Both the position numbers and the translations under genes were made by a program. This document shows positions 45,307 through 55,296 of a stretch of 64,000 nt of DNA, in pieces (position 1 is the first letter of the stretch; every line of letters begins with the position of its first letter). The notes beneath the pieces were generated by a model. The model was given only the letters and a program-made list of their open reading frames with translations. It ran no database searches and was not told the DNA's origin. The DNA is taken from positions 498,807,919 to 498,871,918 of the forward strand of contig CM054058.1 in the NCBI GenBank assembly GCA_028641055.1, given 5' to 3'. Source of the stretch: Alopecurus myosuroides. Lineage: Eukaryota > Streptophyta > Magnoliopsida > Poales > Poaceae.

Positions 45307-47247
45307 TTATATTGTGGGTCTCATGCCCATCTCCTTCGTTGCATTATCTATCACGTTACGCGATAGACCCTTTGTGAAGGGGTCTGCCAAGTTTTTAGAT
45401 GTATGGATATAATCCAATGCAATAACTCCGGAGTTTCTCATTTTTCTGACAGATTTTAGTCTCCTCTTCACATGCCTTGATGACTTCATATTGTCCTTAG
45501 AACTGTTTACTTTGATGATCACAGTTTGATTATCACAGTTCATCGGGATAGCGGGTATAGGTTTTTCAACCACATGTAAGTCCATCAAGAGCTGTCTCAG
45601 CCACTCTGCTTCAACAGTGGATGTGTCCAATGCTGTGAGTTCTGCTTCCATAGTTGACCTCGTTAAGATGGTCTGCTTGCAAGACTTCCAAGAAACAGTG
45701 CCACCACCAAGTGTAAATACATATCCACTCGTGGCCTTTATCTCATCAGCGTCAGATATCCAATTTGAATCACTATAACCCTCAAGTACCCTTGGGTACC
45801 CAGAATAGTGAATCCCATAGCTCGCAGTGCCTTTCAAATAGCGCATGATTCTCTCAAGAGCGCGCCAATGATCATCGCCCGGATTTGAAACAAATCGGCT
45901 AAGTTTGCTCACAGCATACGCGATGTCAGGCCTCGTAGCGCTAGTTAAATACATAAGCGAGCCAATAATCTGAGAGTATCTAAGTTGATCCTTTGCAATT
46001 CTTCTGTTTTTACGAAGTAGCACACTGGGATCATATGGAGTTGGTGAAGGCTTGCAATCGCTATACCCAAAACGACTCAAGATCTTCTCCACATAGTGAG
46101 ATTGAAGCAGTGTTATCCCACCATTGTCATCTCTCAGTAACTTGATGTTAAGGATAACATCAGCAACTCCTAGATCTTTCATCTCAAAACAGTGAGATAG
46201 GAAACTCTTGACCTCTTCGATCACTTTGAGGTTAGTTCCAAAGATTAGTATGTCATCAACATACAAACAAAGAATGACTCCTTCGCCCCCACCATGGAGA
46301 TAGTACACACATTTGTCAGCTTCATTTACAGCAAAACCTGCTGCAGTCAAAGTTCTTTCGAATTTCTCATGCCACTGCTTAGGCGCTTGTTTAAGGCCAT
46401 ATAAAGATTTCAGCAATTTGCACACCTTTCCTTCCTGACCATTTACCACGAATCCATCTGGCTGGTCCATGTAAATTTCCTCTTCCAACTCACCATTTAG
46501 GAAAGCGGTCTTAACATCCATTTGATGAACGAGAAGACCATGTGAAGCAGCCAGCGAAAGTAGAACTCGAATAGTGGTCAGGCGTGCCACATGTGAGTAA
46601 GTATCAAAGAAATCTTCACCTTCCTTTTGAGTATAACCCTTGGCCACAAGTCGTGCCTTGTACTTCTCAATAGTACCATCAGGCCTAAGCTTCTTCTTGA
46701 ACACCCACTTGCATCCTACAGGTTTGCACCCGTAAGGACAATCAGTGATTTCCCAAGTTCCATTAGCCAAAATGGAATCCATCTCACTACGAACGGCTTC
46801 CTTCCAATAGTCAGCATCTGGAGATGCATAGGCCTCTGAAATGGAACTGGGAGTATCATCCACGAGGTATACAATGAAATCATTACCAAAGGACTTTGCA
46901 GTCCTCTGTCTCTTGCTTCTTTTGGGAGTTTCACTGTTGTCCCCCATAGGATTTTCAACGTGTTCCATCGAAATGGTAGGTTCAGGAAGTGGAACTAATT
47001 CTTGACTTGATGAATTAGGAATCTCCTGATGTGACGAGGTAGACATATCCTTCATAGGAAAAATGTCTTCGAAGAAAGTCGCATCATTTGACTCCATAAT
47101 TGTACCAACACGCATGTCAGACACATGGGATTTTATGACCAAGAATCTATAGCCAATTCTATGAAAAGCATATCCCAGAAAAACACAATCCACAGTGTTT
47201 GGTCCAACCTTGCGCTTCTTAGGGAATGGAATATTGACTAACGCCAA
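45307..47247 (-). CDS. Copia reverse transcriptase-RNase H (rest of pol)
   Basis: 646 codons open on the minus strand to TAA 45307. The first part is the end of integrase (KKRKVGPNTVDCVFLGYAFH) and a linker. Reverse transcriptase follows, with [43 protein letters not shown] and active-site LYVDDILIF. RNase H ends it, with GYSDSNWIS, STMEAELTALDT, MNCDNQTVI and a C-terminal KNLADPFTKGL. In an intact element this is fused to the upstream frame. Here a 1-nt loss near 47370 and a TAA near 47300 separate them. Apart from that the domains look functional. Confidence 0.9.
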   Translation of the reverse strand: MALVNIPFPKKRKVGPNTVDCVFLGYAFHRIGYRFLVIKSHVSDMRVGTIMESNDATFFEDIFPMKDMSTSSHQEIPNSSSQELVPLPEPTISMEHVENPMGDNSETPKRSKRQRTAKSFGNDFIVYLVDDTPSSISEAYASPDADYWKEAVRSEMDSILANGTWEITDCPYGCKPVGCKWVFKKKLRPDGTIEKYKARLVAKGYTQKEGEDFFDTYSHVARLTTIRVLLSLAASHGLLVHQMDVKTAFLNGELEEEIYMDQPDGFVVNGQEGKVCKLLKSLYGLKQAPKQWHEKFERTLTAAGFAVNEADKCVYYLHGGGEGVILCLYVDDILIFGTNLKVIEEVKSFLSHCFEMKDLGVADVILNIKLLRDDNGGITLLQSHYVEKILSRFGYSDCKPSPTPYDPSVLLRKNRRIAKDQLRYSQIIGSLMYLTSATRPDIAYAVSKLSRFVSNPGDDHWRALERIMRYLKGTASYGIHYSGYPRVLEGYSDSNWISDADEIKATSGYVFTLGGGTVSWKSCKQTILTRSTMEAELTALDTSTVEAEWLRQLLMDLHVVEKPIPAIPMNCDNQTVIIKVNSSKDNMKSSRHVKRRLKSVRKMRNSGVIALDYIHTSKNLADPFTKGLSRNVIDNATKEMGMRPTI

Positions 47248-47357
47248 ACAACCCCAAGGTCGTAGGTAAGAGAGTTTTAGTCTTTTCTTCTCCCATTACT
47301 CAAATGGAGTTATCTCTTTGTCTTTTGTAGGGACTCGGTTTAGGACATGACACGCAG

Positions 47358-49610
47358 TCATAATAGCCTCCCCCACCATGCCTTGGAAAGACCCGATGTA
47401 TCTAACATGGCGTTAACCAAATCAGTTAGAGTACGGTTCTTTCTTTCAGCCACCCCATTTGACTGAGGTGAATAGGGAGGCGTCCTCTCATGAATTATAC
47501 CATGTTCCGCACAAAAAGAATCAAACTCGTTGGAAAAATACTCTCCACCCCGATCAGACCTTAGCCTCTTAATCTTTCGATCAAGTTGGTTTTCTGCTTC
47601 AGCTTTATAGATTTTGAAGAAACTCAAAGCTTCATCTTTTGATTTTAGAAGATACACATGACAATATCTGGTGGAGTCATCAATTAACGTCATGAAATAT
47701 TTCTTTCCACCTTTTGTTAACACACCATTCATTTCACAGAGATCAGAATGTATGAGCTCTAGTGGTACCAGATTCCTCGCCTCTGCAGTTTTATGGGACT
47801 TGCGAGGTTGCTTAGCTTGCACACACACTCGGCACTTAGAACCCTTAATAGGTGTGAAGTGGGGAATTAAGCTCAATTTGGATAGTCGTGTCATGCAGCT
47901 AAAACTGATGTGACAAAGACGTGAATGCCATAAATTTGATTCATTGTTGCAAACATGGTTTACAACGTTATTACAGACATCAGCCAAAGATAAGCGAAAC
48001 AAACCACTACATTCATATCCTTTACCAACAAAGGTTCCAAACTTGGACACTACAAATTTATTCGACTCAAAGACAAGCTTGTAGCCATCTCTACACAGAA
48101 GAGAACCGCTAACAAGATTCTTATTTATAGAGGGCACATAGTTCACGTTCTTCAGTCGTACAGTCTTCCCCGAAGAGAACTTCAGATCGACCGTACCAAC
48201 ACCGCGAACAGAAGCATGTGAGCCGTTGCCCATCAGCACGGAAGAAGTTCCTGCTGCCTGATAAGAAGAGAACATGGAAATATCAGAACATACATGTACA
48301 TTGGCGCCCGTATCAATCCACCAATCAGGAGAATGACATACTGAAAGAACAGTAGGAAATATACCGTACCCTGCGTCCTTCATCTCAGTATCACCAATGA
48401 CAACATTGACGGTCTTGCCGCCTTTCCCATGTTGACGCTTGTCAAAGCGATTCGGGCAGTTGGGAGCCCAGTGTTCAGGATCACCGCAAACATGGCAGAC
48501 TCCTTTCTTCTTCTCATACTTCTTCTCATACTTCTTCTTGAAGTTGGTAGAATGTGGTGTCTTGTTCTTCACATCAAACTTTCCTTTACCCTCAAACTTG
48601 TTCTTGTTTCTGAACTTGTGGGTTTGGAAGTTTCTCTTCTGTACCAGGTTGGCACTAGAACTTCCATCAGCACCTCGAGCACGTGTGTCCTTTGCTCTTG
48701 CCTTTTCTTCGACATAAAGAGTCGCAATGAGATTCGAGACAGAAAACTCCTGTCTCTTGTGCTTCAGAGACGTAGCAAAACTCCTCCATGAGGCAGGAAG
48801 TTTGGCAATGATGCCTCCGGCAATAAACTTGTCCGGTAACACACAAGTGAAGTGCTCAAGTTCTTTGGCGAGTGACTGAATCTCATGAGCTTGCTCAACC
48901 ACGGAGCGCTCATCAGTCATCCTGTAGTCATAGAATTGCTCCATGACGTACAGTTCAGTGCCAGCATCTGAGGTACCAAATTTTGCCTCAAGTGCATCCC
49001 ACATATCCTTGCCATTGTCAAACGACGCATAAGCATCAACAATGTTATCTCCAAGAACACTGATCAGAGCAAGCTTAAAGAGGGTATTCATTTTCTCATA
49101 GTTTGCCTCCTGTTGAGGGTCGAGATCACCCGTAGGCTTGCCAAGAGTGGCGTCATAGCAGTTCATGGATTGAAACCAGAGAACTGCTCTCACGCGCCAT
49201 CTCTTATAATTGGCGCCCTCAAACACAGGTGGCCTCATAGACGCAGCAAATCCAGTTGGGGTAAATTGCCTATAATAAGGTTTTTGGATTGTTGGAAATA
49301 TGAGCAATTTACCACATAATTTAATTAATAGAAACAATAGGTAAAGCAGAACTACAATTGCAATAGTCAAAGTAGTCATTTGAATTTTCGAAGAGTAGAC
49401 AAAGGTCATGCATAGTTTAATCATCTGAATTTCCAGAGAGTAGGCAACAGGCATGCAAAGTATAGAATTTGGGGAAAACAAATCTACTCCAATTGCTAGA
49501 ACTAGGAATTCTAGTAGGATCTGAAACATGAGATTGAACAGAAAAGACATGAGCACATACTGGACAGGAGCTGGTGCAGCAGCGGGACCATTGTTGACGT
49601 TGTCGCTCAT
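47358..49610 (-). CDS. Copia Gag-protease-integrase (part), with likely intron 49270-49560
   Basis: Open from ATG 49610 inside the LTR for 750 codons. A likely intron (donor GTATGTGCTC at 49560, acceptor ATTATAG at 49270; 291 nt, a multiple of three and stop-free) spans the LTR/internal junction. Splicing joins residue ~16 (PAAAPAPV) to QFTPTGFAASMRP of Gag. Unspliced translation would add 97 mostly hydrophobic residues. Then come Gag capsid (FEGANYKRWR, ELYVMEQFYDYRM), a CCHC knuckle (CHVCGDPEHWAPNC), protease WWIDTGANVHVCSD, the integrase HHCC finger and catalytic residues in IHSDLCE, LRSDRGGEY and VAERKNRT. It ends prematurely at 47358, where one G is missing after AWWG. Products would form the particle, process the polyprotein and integrate cDNA in the nucleus. 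Confidence 0.9.
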   Translation of the reverse strand: MSDNVNNGPAAAPAPVQYVLMSFLFNLMFQILLEFLVLAIGVDLFSPNSILCMPVAYSLEIQMIKLCMTFVYSSKIQMTTLTIAIVVLLYLLFLLIKLCGKLLIFPTIQKPYYRQFTPTGFAASMRPPVFEGANYKRWRVRAVLWFQSMNCYDATLGKPTGDLDPQQEANYEKMNTLFKLALISVLGDNIVDAYASFDNGKDMWDALEAKFGTSDAGTELYVMEQFYDYRMTDERSVVEQAHEIQSLAKELEHFTCVLPDKFIAGGIIAKLPASWRSFATSLKHKRQEFSVSNLIATLYVEEKARAKDTRARGADGSSSANLVQKRNFQTHKFRNKNKFEGKGKFDVKNKTPHSTNFKKKYEKKYEKKKGVCHVCGDPEHWAPNCPNRFDKRQHGKGGKTVNVVIGDTEMKDAGYGIFPTVLSVCHSPDWWIDTGANVHVCSDISMFSSYQAAGTSSVLMGNGSHASVRGVGTVDLKFSSGKTVRLKNVNYVPSINKNLVSGSLLCRDGYKLVFESNKFVVSKFGTFVGKGYECSGLFRLSLADVCNNVVNHVCNNESNLWHSRLCHISFSCMTRLSKLSLIPHFTPIKGSKCRVCVQAKQPRKSHKTAEARNLVPLELIHSDLCEMNGVLTKGGKKYFMTLIDDSTRYCHVYLLKSKDEALSFFKIYKAEAENQLDRKIKRLRSDRGGEYFSNEFDSFCAEHGIIHERTPPYSPQSNGVAERKNRTLTDLVNAMLDTSGLSKAWWGRLL

Positions 49611-50358
49611 ATCGTCGAAGAGACCGTCGACTTCCGGGAAGAAGTCGTCGTTGGGGAAGATGTCGTTGTCGTCCGTGATGAAGAAGTCAGTAGTCGCGCA
49701 GAGCGCTCCCCAAAAACCTTATCGCCCTTCTCCCGTACAGGACTCGAAGTAGCGCAGTTTCGGAGGCCTACTGTCCCGACCGGCGGTGCACGCCGCAGGC
49801 CAGGATGGGGAAGACTTGAGCGGTGGCGCAAGGCTCTGGAAACGAGAAGGCAGTGTATTGCTGTGTGTATCTCTGGAGAGGAGCGACCTCTGGTTTTATA
49901 GGCACAGAGCAGAAGCCGAACAGGCCACGCGAGAAGATGAAACGAGGAGTCGGGAAGGCAAACAGGCAGCAGCCGAAGCTGAGTAGCCTCCGTAATCAAA
50001 ACCCACTTAGCAAAGCGTTTCGTTTCAGATTCCTGTGCCTGTTCATATTCTAATTCGTGCGTGTGGCAAAATAAAGAGAGAGAGAGGCTCTCGGCTCGAG
50101 GCATTCCCGCAAGGCGAGGCGTGGCGAGGCGGGGTGGCGGAGGAGGAGCGCGCGTGTAGTCATCTCTTTCTCATGCTCATACAACAAGTGGAAAGCCCTC
50201 CCTTATAAACAGGTAAAACTTCCACTCAACTAGCAATGTGGGACTAAACATTTGTCCCACCTCTTGCCATACACGAATGGGCCAAGTGGGCCTCTAGGAT
50301 TTATTAGGAATTTCTGGAATATTAAATGGGCTGGTCCATTTGGGCCAAAATTCCAACA
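49290..50358 (-). repeat. 5' LTR of second Copia element
   Basis: 1069 bp. The minus strand has a TATA-like GTTTATAAGG at 50201-50210, so transcription would start near 50175. The Gag start codon lies inside the LTR at 49610. Confidence 0.94.
50201..50210 (-). promoter_or_regulatory. Probable TATA box of the second Copia element
   Basis: GTTTATAAGG on the minus strand, in the U3 part of the 5' LTR, about 590 nt upstream of the Gag ATG. The same motif is present in the 3' LTR. Confidence 0.55.
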
Positions 50359-50363
50359 TTAAA

Positions 50364-51166
50364 GACCTCCAAAGAGGCCTAGGATAGTATCAACACTTTG
50401 TTACACGACAATGGAAACATTCAATCATCCAAGTATGACAATGCTCTTGATCAAGGCAAGTTTATAGCGATGCACGAATATGAGTCTCCCGAAGAGCTCT
50501 ATCAAATACTCGTAGCCGTTTCCACCAAATTGGGAGATTTCTCCAATGATGAGATTAGTGATGATTGGATAAAGAGGAAGTTCCTTAAGGCCATCACTCC
50601 TTTTGAAAAGAACCTCTCCACCAACATGAACAAGATTGGACTACAACTCAATCAACTCCCTTGGCTGTTCTTATTGAGTTCATTGTCATCACCTTGGCTC
50701 ACAATAGGGTGGATGGAGCTCTTCCTTGCTCAAGGGGAGTAGGTAAATCCCCTTACCCTACATTGAAGTCCAAGGTGGTATCCCGGGTTAAAAAAGTGTG
50801 AATAATATGATGATTAGAGTGACGAAGATGACATTAATGGGGTCTCCATAAAGTCATTCCTTTGGCCACCAATGGATATTGGAAAACAAGGGAGGAAAGG
50901 AAAGCGGGAGCTCCAAGGCTTCCAAGAAACAAGAACCCCAAGCCAAGAGATGAGCGTGCAAGTACATGATAAAATTGTGGTAATGCCAATAACTTTGTGA
51001 GAGAGTGTGCTTTTGAGCCATGAGAAGAAAATGAAGGGAAGCTCATTCGCAAGGATAAGACCAAGGCTCCTCCCATGAGGAACTTTGCAAGAAGAGTATG
51101 AAGGGACTTATATGTACAATATGGAGCCATTGTGTAAACTTACATATCCGGTGATCAAGATGAAGT
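50364..51166 (+). pseudogene. gag of the older LTR retrotransposon, second part
   Basis: Resumes the UBN2-type Gag after the Copia insertion (KTSKEA-W, then SKYDNALDQGKF, EELYQILVAVSTKLGDF, DDWIKRKFLKAITPFEKNLS). It decays into stops after about 50740. The BARE-like LTR truncates it at 51167. Confidence 0.7.
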
Positions 51167-52906
51167 TGTTGAAGGGAATATGCCCGAGAGGCAATAATAA
51201 AGTGGTTATTATCTTATTCCTTGTTTATGATAAATGTTTATTTTTCATGCTAGAATTGTATTAACCGGAAACGTTGATACATGTGTGTTTAATAAACAAA
51301 CAATGGTTCCTAGTAAAGCCTCTCTTTTAACTAGCTCGTTGATTAATAGATGATCAAGGTTTCTTGATCATGAACATTGGATGTTGTTGATAACGGGGTC
51401 ATGTCATTAGAAGAATGATGTGATGAACATATACCCAAAGTGAATATAACAATGCGATCAAGTCATTAAGTTTATATTGTTATATCAAACATACAAAGTA
51501 ACTTATTCCTTAGACCATGAGATCATGTCAATCACTCATACCAGAAGGATGCTTTGATGTCATCAAACGTCACGCCGTAACAGGGTGACTATAAAGATGT
51601 TGTTGGGTATTCAGAAAGTATTAGTTGAGGCTCATGGATAAAGAGTGGGATTTATCCATCCAAATGACAAAGAGATATACTCTAGGCCCTCTCGGTGATA
51701 TCACATCGACACCGCTTGCAAGCACGTGACTAGGTCACAAGGATGTCATATCACAAAAACGAGAAAATAGTACTTGTCGGTAACAGGATTGAACAAGGTA
51801 TGGTTGATACCGATGATCGGATCTCAGACAAGTAAAATATCGTGAGACAAAGGGAATTAGTCACGACGTTTATGGTTCACACGATCACTAGATTCATCGT
51901 TGAATCTGTAGGAGTCACTACGGATCTCCAGGTCCCGCTGTTGACTATTGATTGGAGAGGTGTCTCGATCATGTCTACATTATTGACGAACCGTAGGGTG
52001 ACACACTTAAGGTTCGATGACGCGATTGAGTGGATACGGATATCGGAGAAAAGTTTGGACAACACCGAAATTGTTTTGGGGAGTATTGAAATAGTCACCG
52101 GAATTGTTTCGGGGAATATTGAAATAGTCACCGGAATTGTTTTGGGGAATATTGAAATAGTTCAAGGTGGTATACATTAATGTTTGATTAACAAATAGTT
52201 CAAGGGGGTAAGTGTTAATGTTCGTTAATAGGATTAACAAATATTAAATAAATAAATGAAATTGTTTTATTTATTTATTAAAGAAAACCCTTGGAATTTT
52301 GAGTGGGAATTGATGAGAGAATGAGTGGGCTGAGTGGAGACTCCACCCACATGATGAGGGGAGAGGTGGAGGCACCAAAATTTCGTGGATGCCTCCCTTC
52401 CTATAAATATAGGGCATGAGATCCCTCTCCCTCACACACTTGGTGTCGTCTCCATCTCCATCCTCCCGCTGATCCACCTCATGTTCATGCGCTTGGCGAA
52501 GCCCTGAACAAAGTTTTCTCCACCACACCACACCGTCGTGATGCTGGTTTCCGAGGGATCCTCTACTTCCGGTGCCCCGCTGCATCGAGGGAACGGAGGT
52601 CGTCATCAAGCTGTACGTGTGACCGAGTGCGGAAGCGCTCCTAGGACCTTTTATGGGACATACAATGCATTACAGACGTATGATCATTACCCGATTGCAG
52701 TGCTCATCTTCGCGATCTTGAGATCGATGTGAGTACAACTACATCACCAACAAGATTTGATCTCGTAACGCTTTTTGTTTTCGAGAGTATTTTCTCCTTA
52801 AGACTCTCTCTATACACGTTACCTTTCATCTCCTAGATTAGATCTTGGCCTTTCATATTTACCGCGCGTAGGAATTTTTTTTGTTTTCTATGCAACGACC
52901 CCTTCA
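51167..52906 (+). repeat. BARE-1/Angela/WIS-type Copia LTR, about 1.74 kb
   Basis: Starts TGTTGAAGGGAATATGCCC followed by GAGAGGCAATAATAAA and ends ...CCCCTTCA before the PBS, a pattern I know from the BARE-1/Angela/WIS group of Triticeae, with matching length. Internally it has short tandem repeats of a TATTGAAATAGTCACCGG-like unit near 52082-52160 and a TATAAATATAG promoter motif near 52402. Confidence 0.88.
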
Positions 52907-52907
52907 G

Positions 52908-52920
52908 TGGTATCAGAGCC
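52908..52920 (+). other. Primer-binding site, initiator tRNA-Met
   Basis: TGGTATCAGAGCC, canonical, one base after the LTR end. Confidence 0.93.
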
Positions 52921-54450
52921 GGATCTATGCGGAGATGTTTTGTGCGGCTAGAACACATAGGTGTATGTGGGCGTTGATGATCATGTTATTGCCTCCTTGA
53001 GTATTTTATGATCTTAGTGGCATAGTTGGATGAAGCTGCCCCAGCCTAAGTTTACGTGTACTATGTACGCGAGAATTGTCTCACTTGTGGCTGAGGGGGT
53101 GTCCGTTTCTCCAACTATAATTAAGATCTAATCTACGAATGGTTGGTAAAAATATGTTTATCAACATTGTGGTTGATGTTCGTAGGTATGAACGGTTCTA
53201 TCCTCGAAAGCCCTAAGCCACGTAAAATATGCAAAATAAATTAGAGGCGTCTAACTAGTTTTTGCTGGGCATGTGATGTGATATGATCAATGTTACAAAT
53301 TTGATTATGATATTATCTCTTTTGTAAACCATTGATATACCGGAAGGTATCCATATGGTTGTCTTATTATTGATGGACAATCAAAATGGGGTTCCATGGA
53401 ACTTGGTACCACGCCGGTGGAATGATGGATATCATACCATTGATGCACATGATGGAGATCAAGTGCAAGAAGCACCATATCATATCACATTATCCTTACA
53501 TGTGATGTTAATCCTTTTATGCATTTTATTTTGCTTAGATAGCGACGGTAGCATTATAAGATGATCCCTCTCACTTAATATCAAGATAATAATGTGTTCT
53601 TCCTTATGTATGCACCATTAAGAAAGTTCGTCGTTTCGAGACACCATGTGATGATCGGGTGTCATAGACTCAACGTTCGCATACAACGGGTGTTTTCAAG
53701 CCTAGCATGTACATACATGGACTTGAAACACACGCAATACTACGGTTCTACTTGGCGATCCTAGCATGTACATACATGGCCTCGGAACACGTAATCGAAA
53801 GGTAAAGCATGAGTCATATGGATGATATGATGAACATGTTGATGTTCGCCTTTGAAGCTACATCATGTCACGTGATGATCGGTTTTGGTGTAGTGAATTT
53901 GGTTCGTGTAATCACTAAAGACGACTAAGTGGGATGTTGTTTTTGAGTGGGAGTTCATGGTATAATTTTGAATTAACTTGAACTTATTTATCATGAACAA
54001 CCAATCAAAGTGAATTTGCAAAAATTGTAGTATTCATTGGCATCCACATAACTACCTTACACTTAGATTGTTAATTGAGATATAACTGTTATGCTCTGGT
54101 AAAAATCATTTAAGATTGGTACCGTATTAGTGAAATTTAAAATTGAGTCCTATTGTAGATTTTTGGTATTTGCTACCTAGCTCCATATGGTTAATGATTC
54201 ATTGATCTAGAGAGCAAATAATTCCTACTTAGAATCCAAAGTCATGGTTGCTTCCATATTACTTTATCTTCAAAAGAATGTTTTGTTGATCAAGGTGATT
54301 TAGAAACTAAAAAGAATTTTTTTCAGAAACAATCAAGTGAAAGATATATTGATATCTAGAAACTTATTTGTGGCAACATGATTGAGTATAATTTAGCGTG
54401 ACAATGTATGCTTATATTATTTGAATACATGCAATCATTGAAGACGATAG
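52921..54450 (+). mobile_element. Leader/internal region of the BARE-like element, no coding sequence
   Basis: AT-rich sequence without Gag or Pol motifs. A near-repeat CCTAGCATGTACATACATGG occurs at about 53700 and 53760. It probably represents the long untranslated leader and is cut at 54451 by a Gypsy-type LTR. Confidence 0.6.
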
Positions 54451-54954
54451 TGTCGAATATATACCAATTAGGGGTATATCAGATAGAGTCCTAAAGTGCC
54501 AGATTGCCAGGGTGGCCTGAATGGTAATGGATTACGGTCCATTAGGCGGCCCAGTAAGCTGACACACGGAAGCCGGATTCTAGAAGAACCCGGACCACAG
54601 CCCACGTGGTATGGCTTGGAGTAGAAGTCGGATTCTTGCCTTCCAAGTTAGAACTTACCGTAGTCTTCTAGGTTTCCTTTTCTGTAAGCCCTAACTCGGC
54701 TATTATATAAAGTCGAACGGGAGAGAAGAAAGATGGAGGCAATTAGCTAGAAGCCAACTCGTCGAGAAGTTGATCCTCGTCGAGTAGCTAAACCAACTCA
54801 CATTGTACTTTGTATACTCCAGGCTTCAGCCCTGATTTAGTGATATTGCAGGAGTAGGAACGCCGCCTAGTTGCGTCGTACCAAACCTGGGTAAACTTTG
54901 GTGTCCTTGATCGTCATACTACCACGTTCCCCCCACATCTCTATCATTAGTATC
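54451..54954 (+). repeat. Gypsy-type LTR, about 0.5 kb
   Basis: Begins TGTCGAATATATACC and ends about ...TTAGTATCA before TGGCACCCCCGTCTATGAAT. That is a recognisable variant of the TTGGCGCCGTCTGTGGGAA junction that follows many plant Gypsy LTRs. A TATATAAAG promoter motif lies near 54704. Confidence 0.6.
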
Positions 54955-55296
54955 ATGGCACCCCCGTCTATGAATTCTACTACGATGTATCGACAGTTGT
55001 AGCCAACCGTGGGGCCAGCGACGTCAGACGTTATGTTTCGATCGGGGATACTCGGCGGAATTGGCAGTACCATAACTGTCGGAATCCTGGAATTCGACAA
55101 CGACGTCGGGCGCTTCCTCGACAACGGATCGTACATGCCAGCACGGAATCATCTGGTAAGTGCCTGCGTTTTACCGATTGGATCTGCAAACATCTTTATT
55201 AGATTAACTGCATAGGCAATGGGATTCTGTGGTGGAAGCAAATTTATCCCACCCGCCCTATACCTAGTCGAAGAAGACTATGACGCCAGATTTTTC
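54955..55296 (+). mobile_element. Start of Gypsy internal region, cut at the duplication junction
   Basis: Starts with the degenerate GGC-CC-CCGTCT motif. A coding-like stretch (55009-55215) carries no clear domain. It ends abruptly at 55296/55297, where CACTA tandem-array sequence begins. Confidence 0.5.

Larger units (their letters stand above)
43662..50358 (-). mobile_element. Full-length Ty1/Copia retrotransposon, 6.7 kb, young and nearly intact
   Basis: LTRs at 43662-44753 (3') and 49290-50358 (5') on the minus strand, with ends TGTTGGAA.../...TTCCAACA and a perfect 5-bp TSD. A polypurine tract GGTGGGGGAT abuts the 3' LTR. The LTRs differ by roughly ten substitutions and one ~20-bp gap by eye, so insertion is recent. 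The coding region is open except for one frameshift and one stop in the integrase C-terminal part. No canonical tRNA-Met PBS follows the 5' LTR. The element sits inside an older gag gene. Confidence 0.95.
43657..50363. repeat. 5-bp TSD of the second Copia element
   Basis: TTAAA at 43657-43661 and 50359-50363, abutting both LTR ends. Confidence 0.93.

Noticed and set aside
47290..47380. Programmed frameshift separating integrase and reverse transcriptase
   Set aside because: A stop codon lies a few codons after the frame change in the restored frame, so this is decay rather than a programmed site.
49607..50104. 165-codon frame in both LTRs of the young Copia
   Set aside because: It overlaps the LTR promoter and leader in a different frame from Gag, has no domain, and ends where Gag starts.
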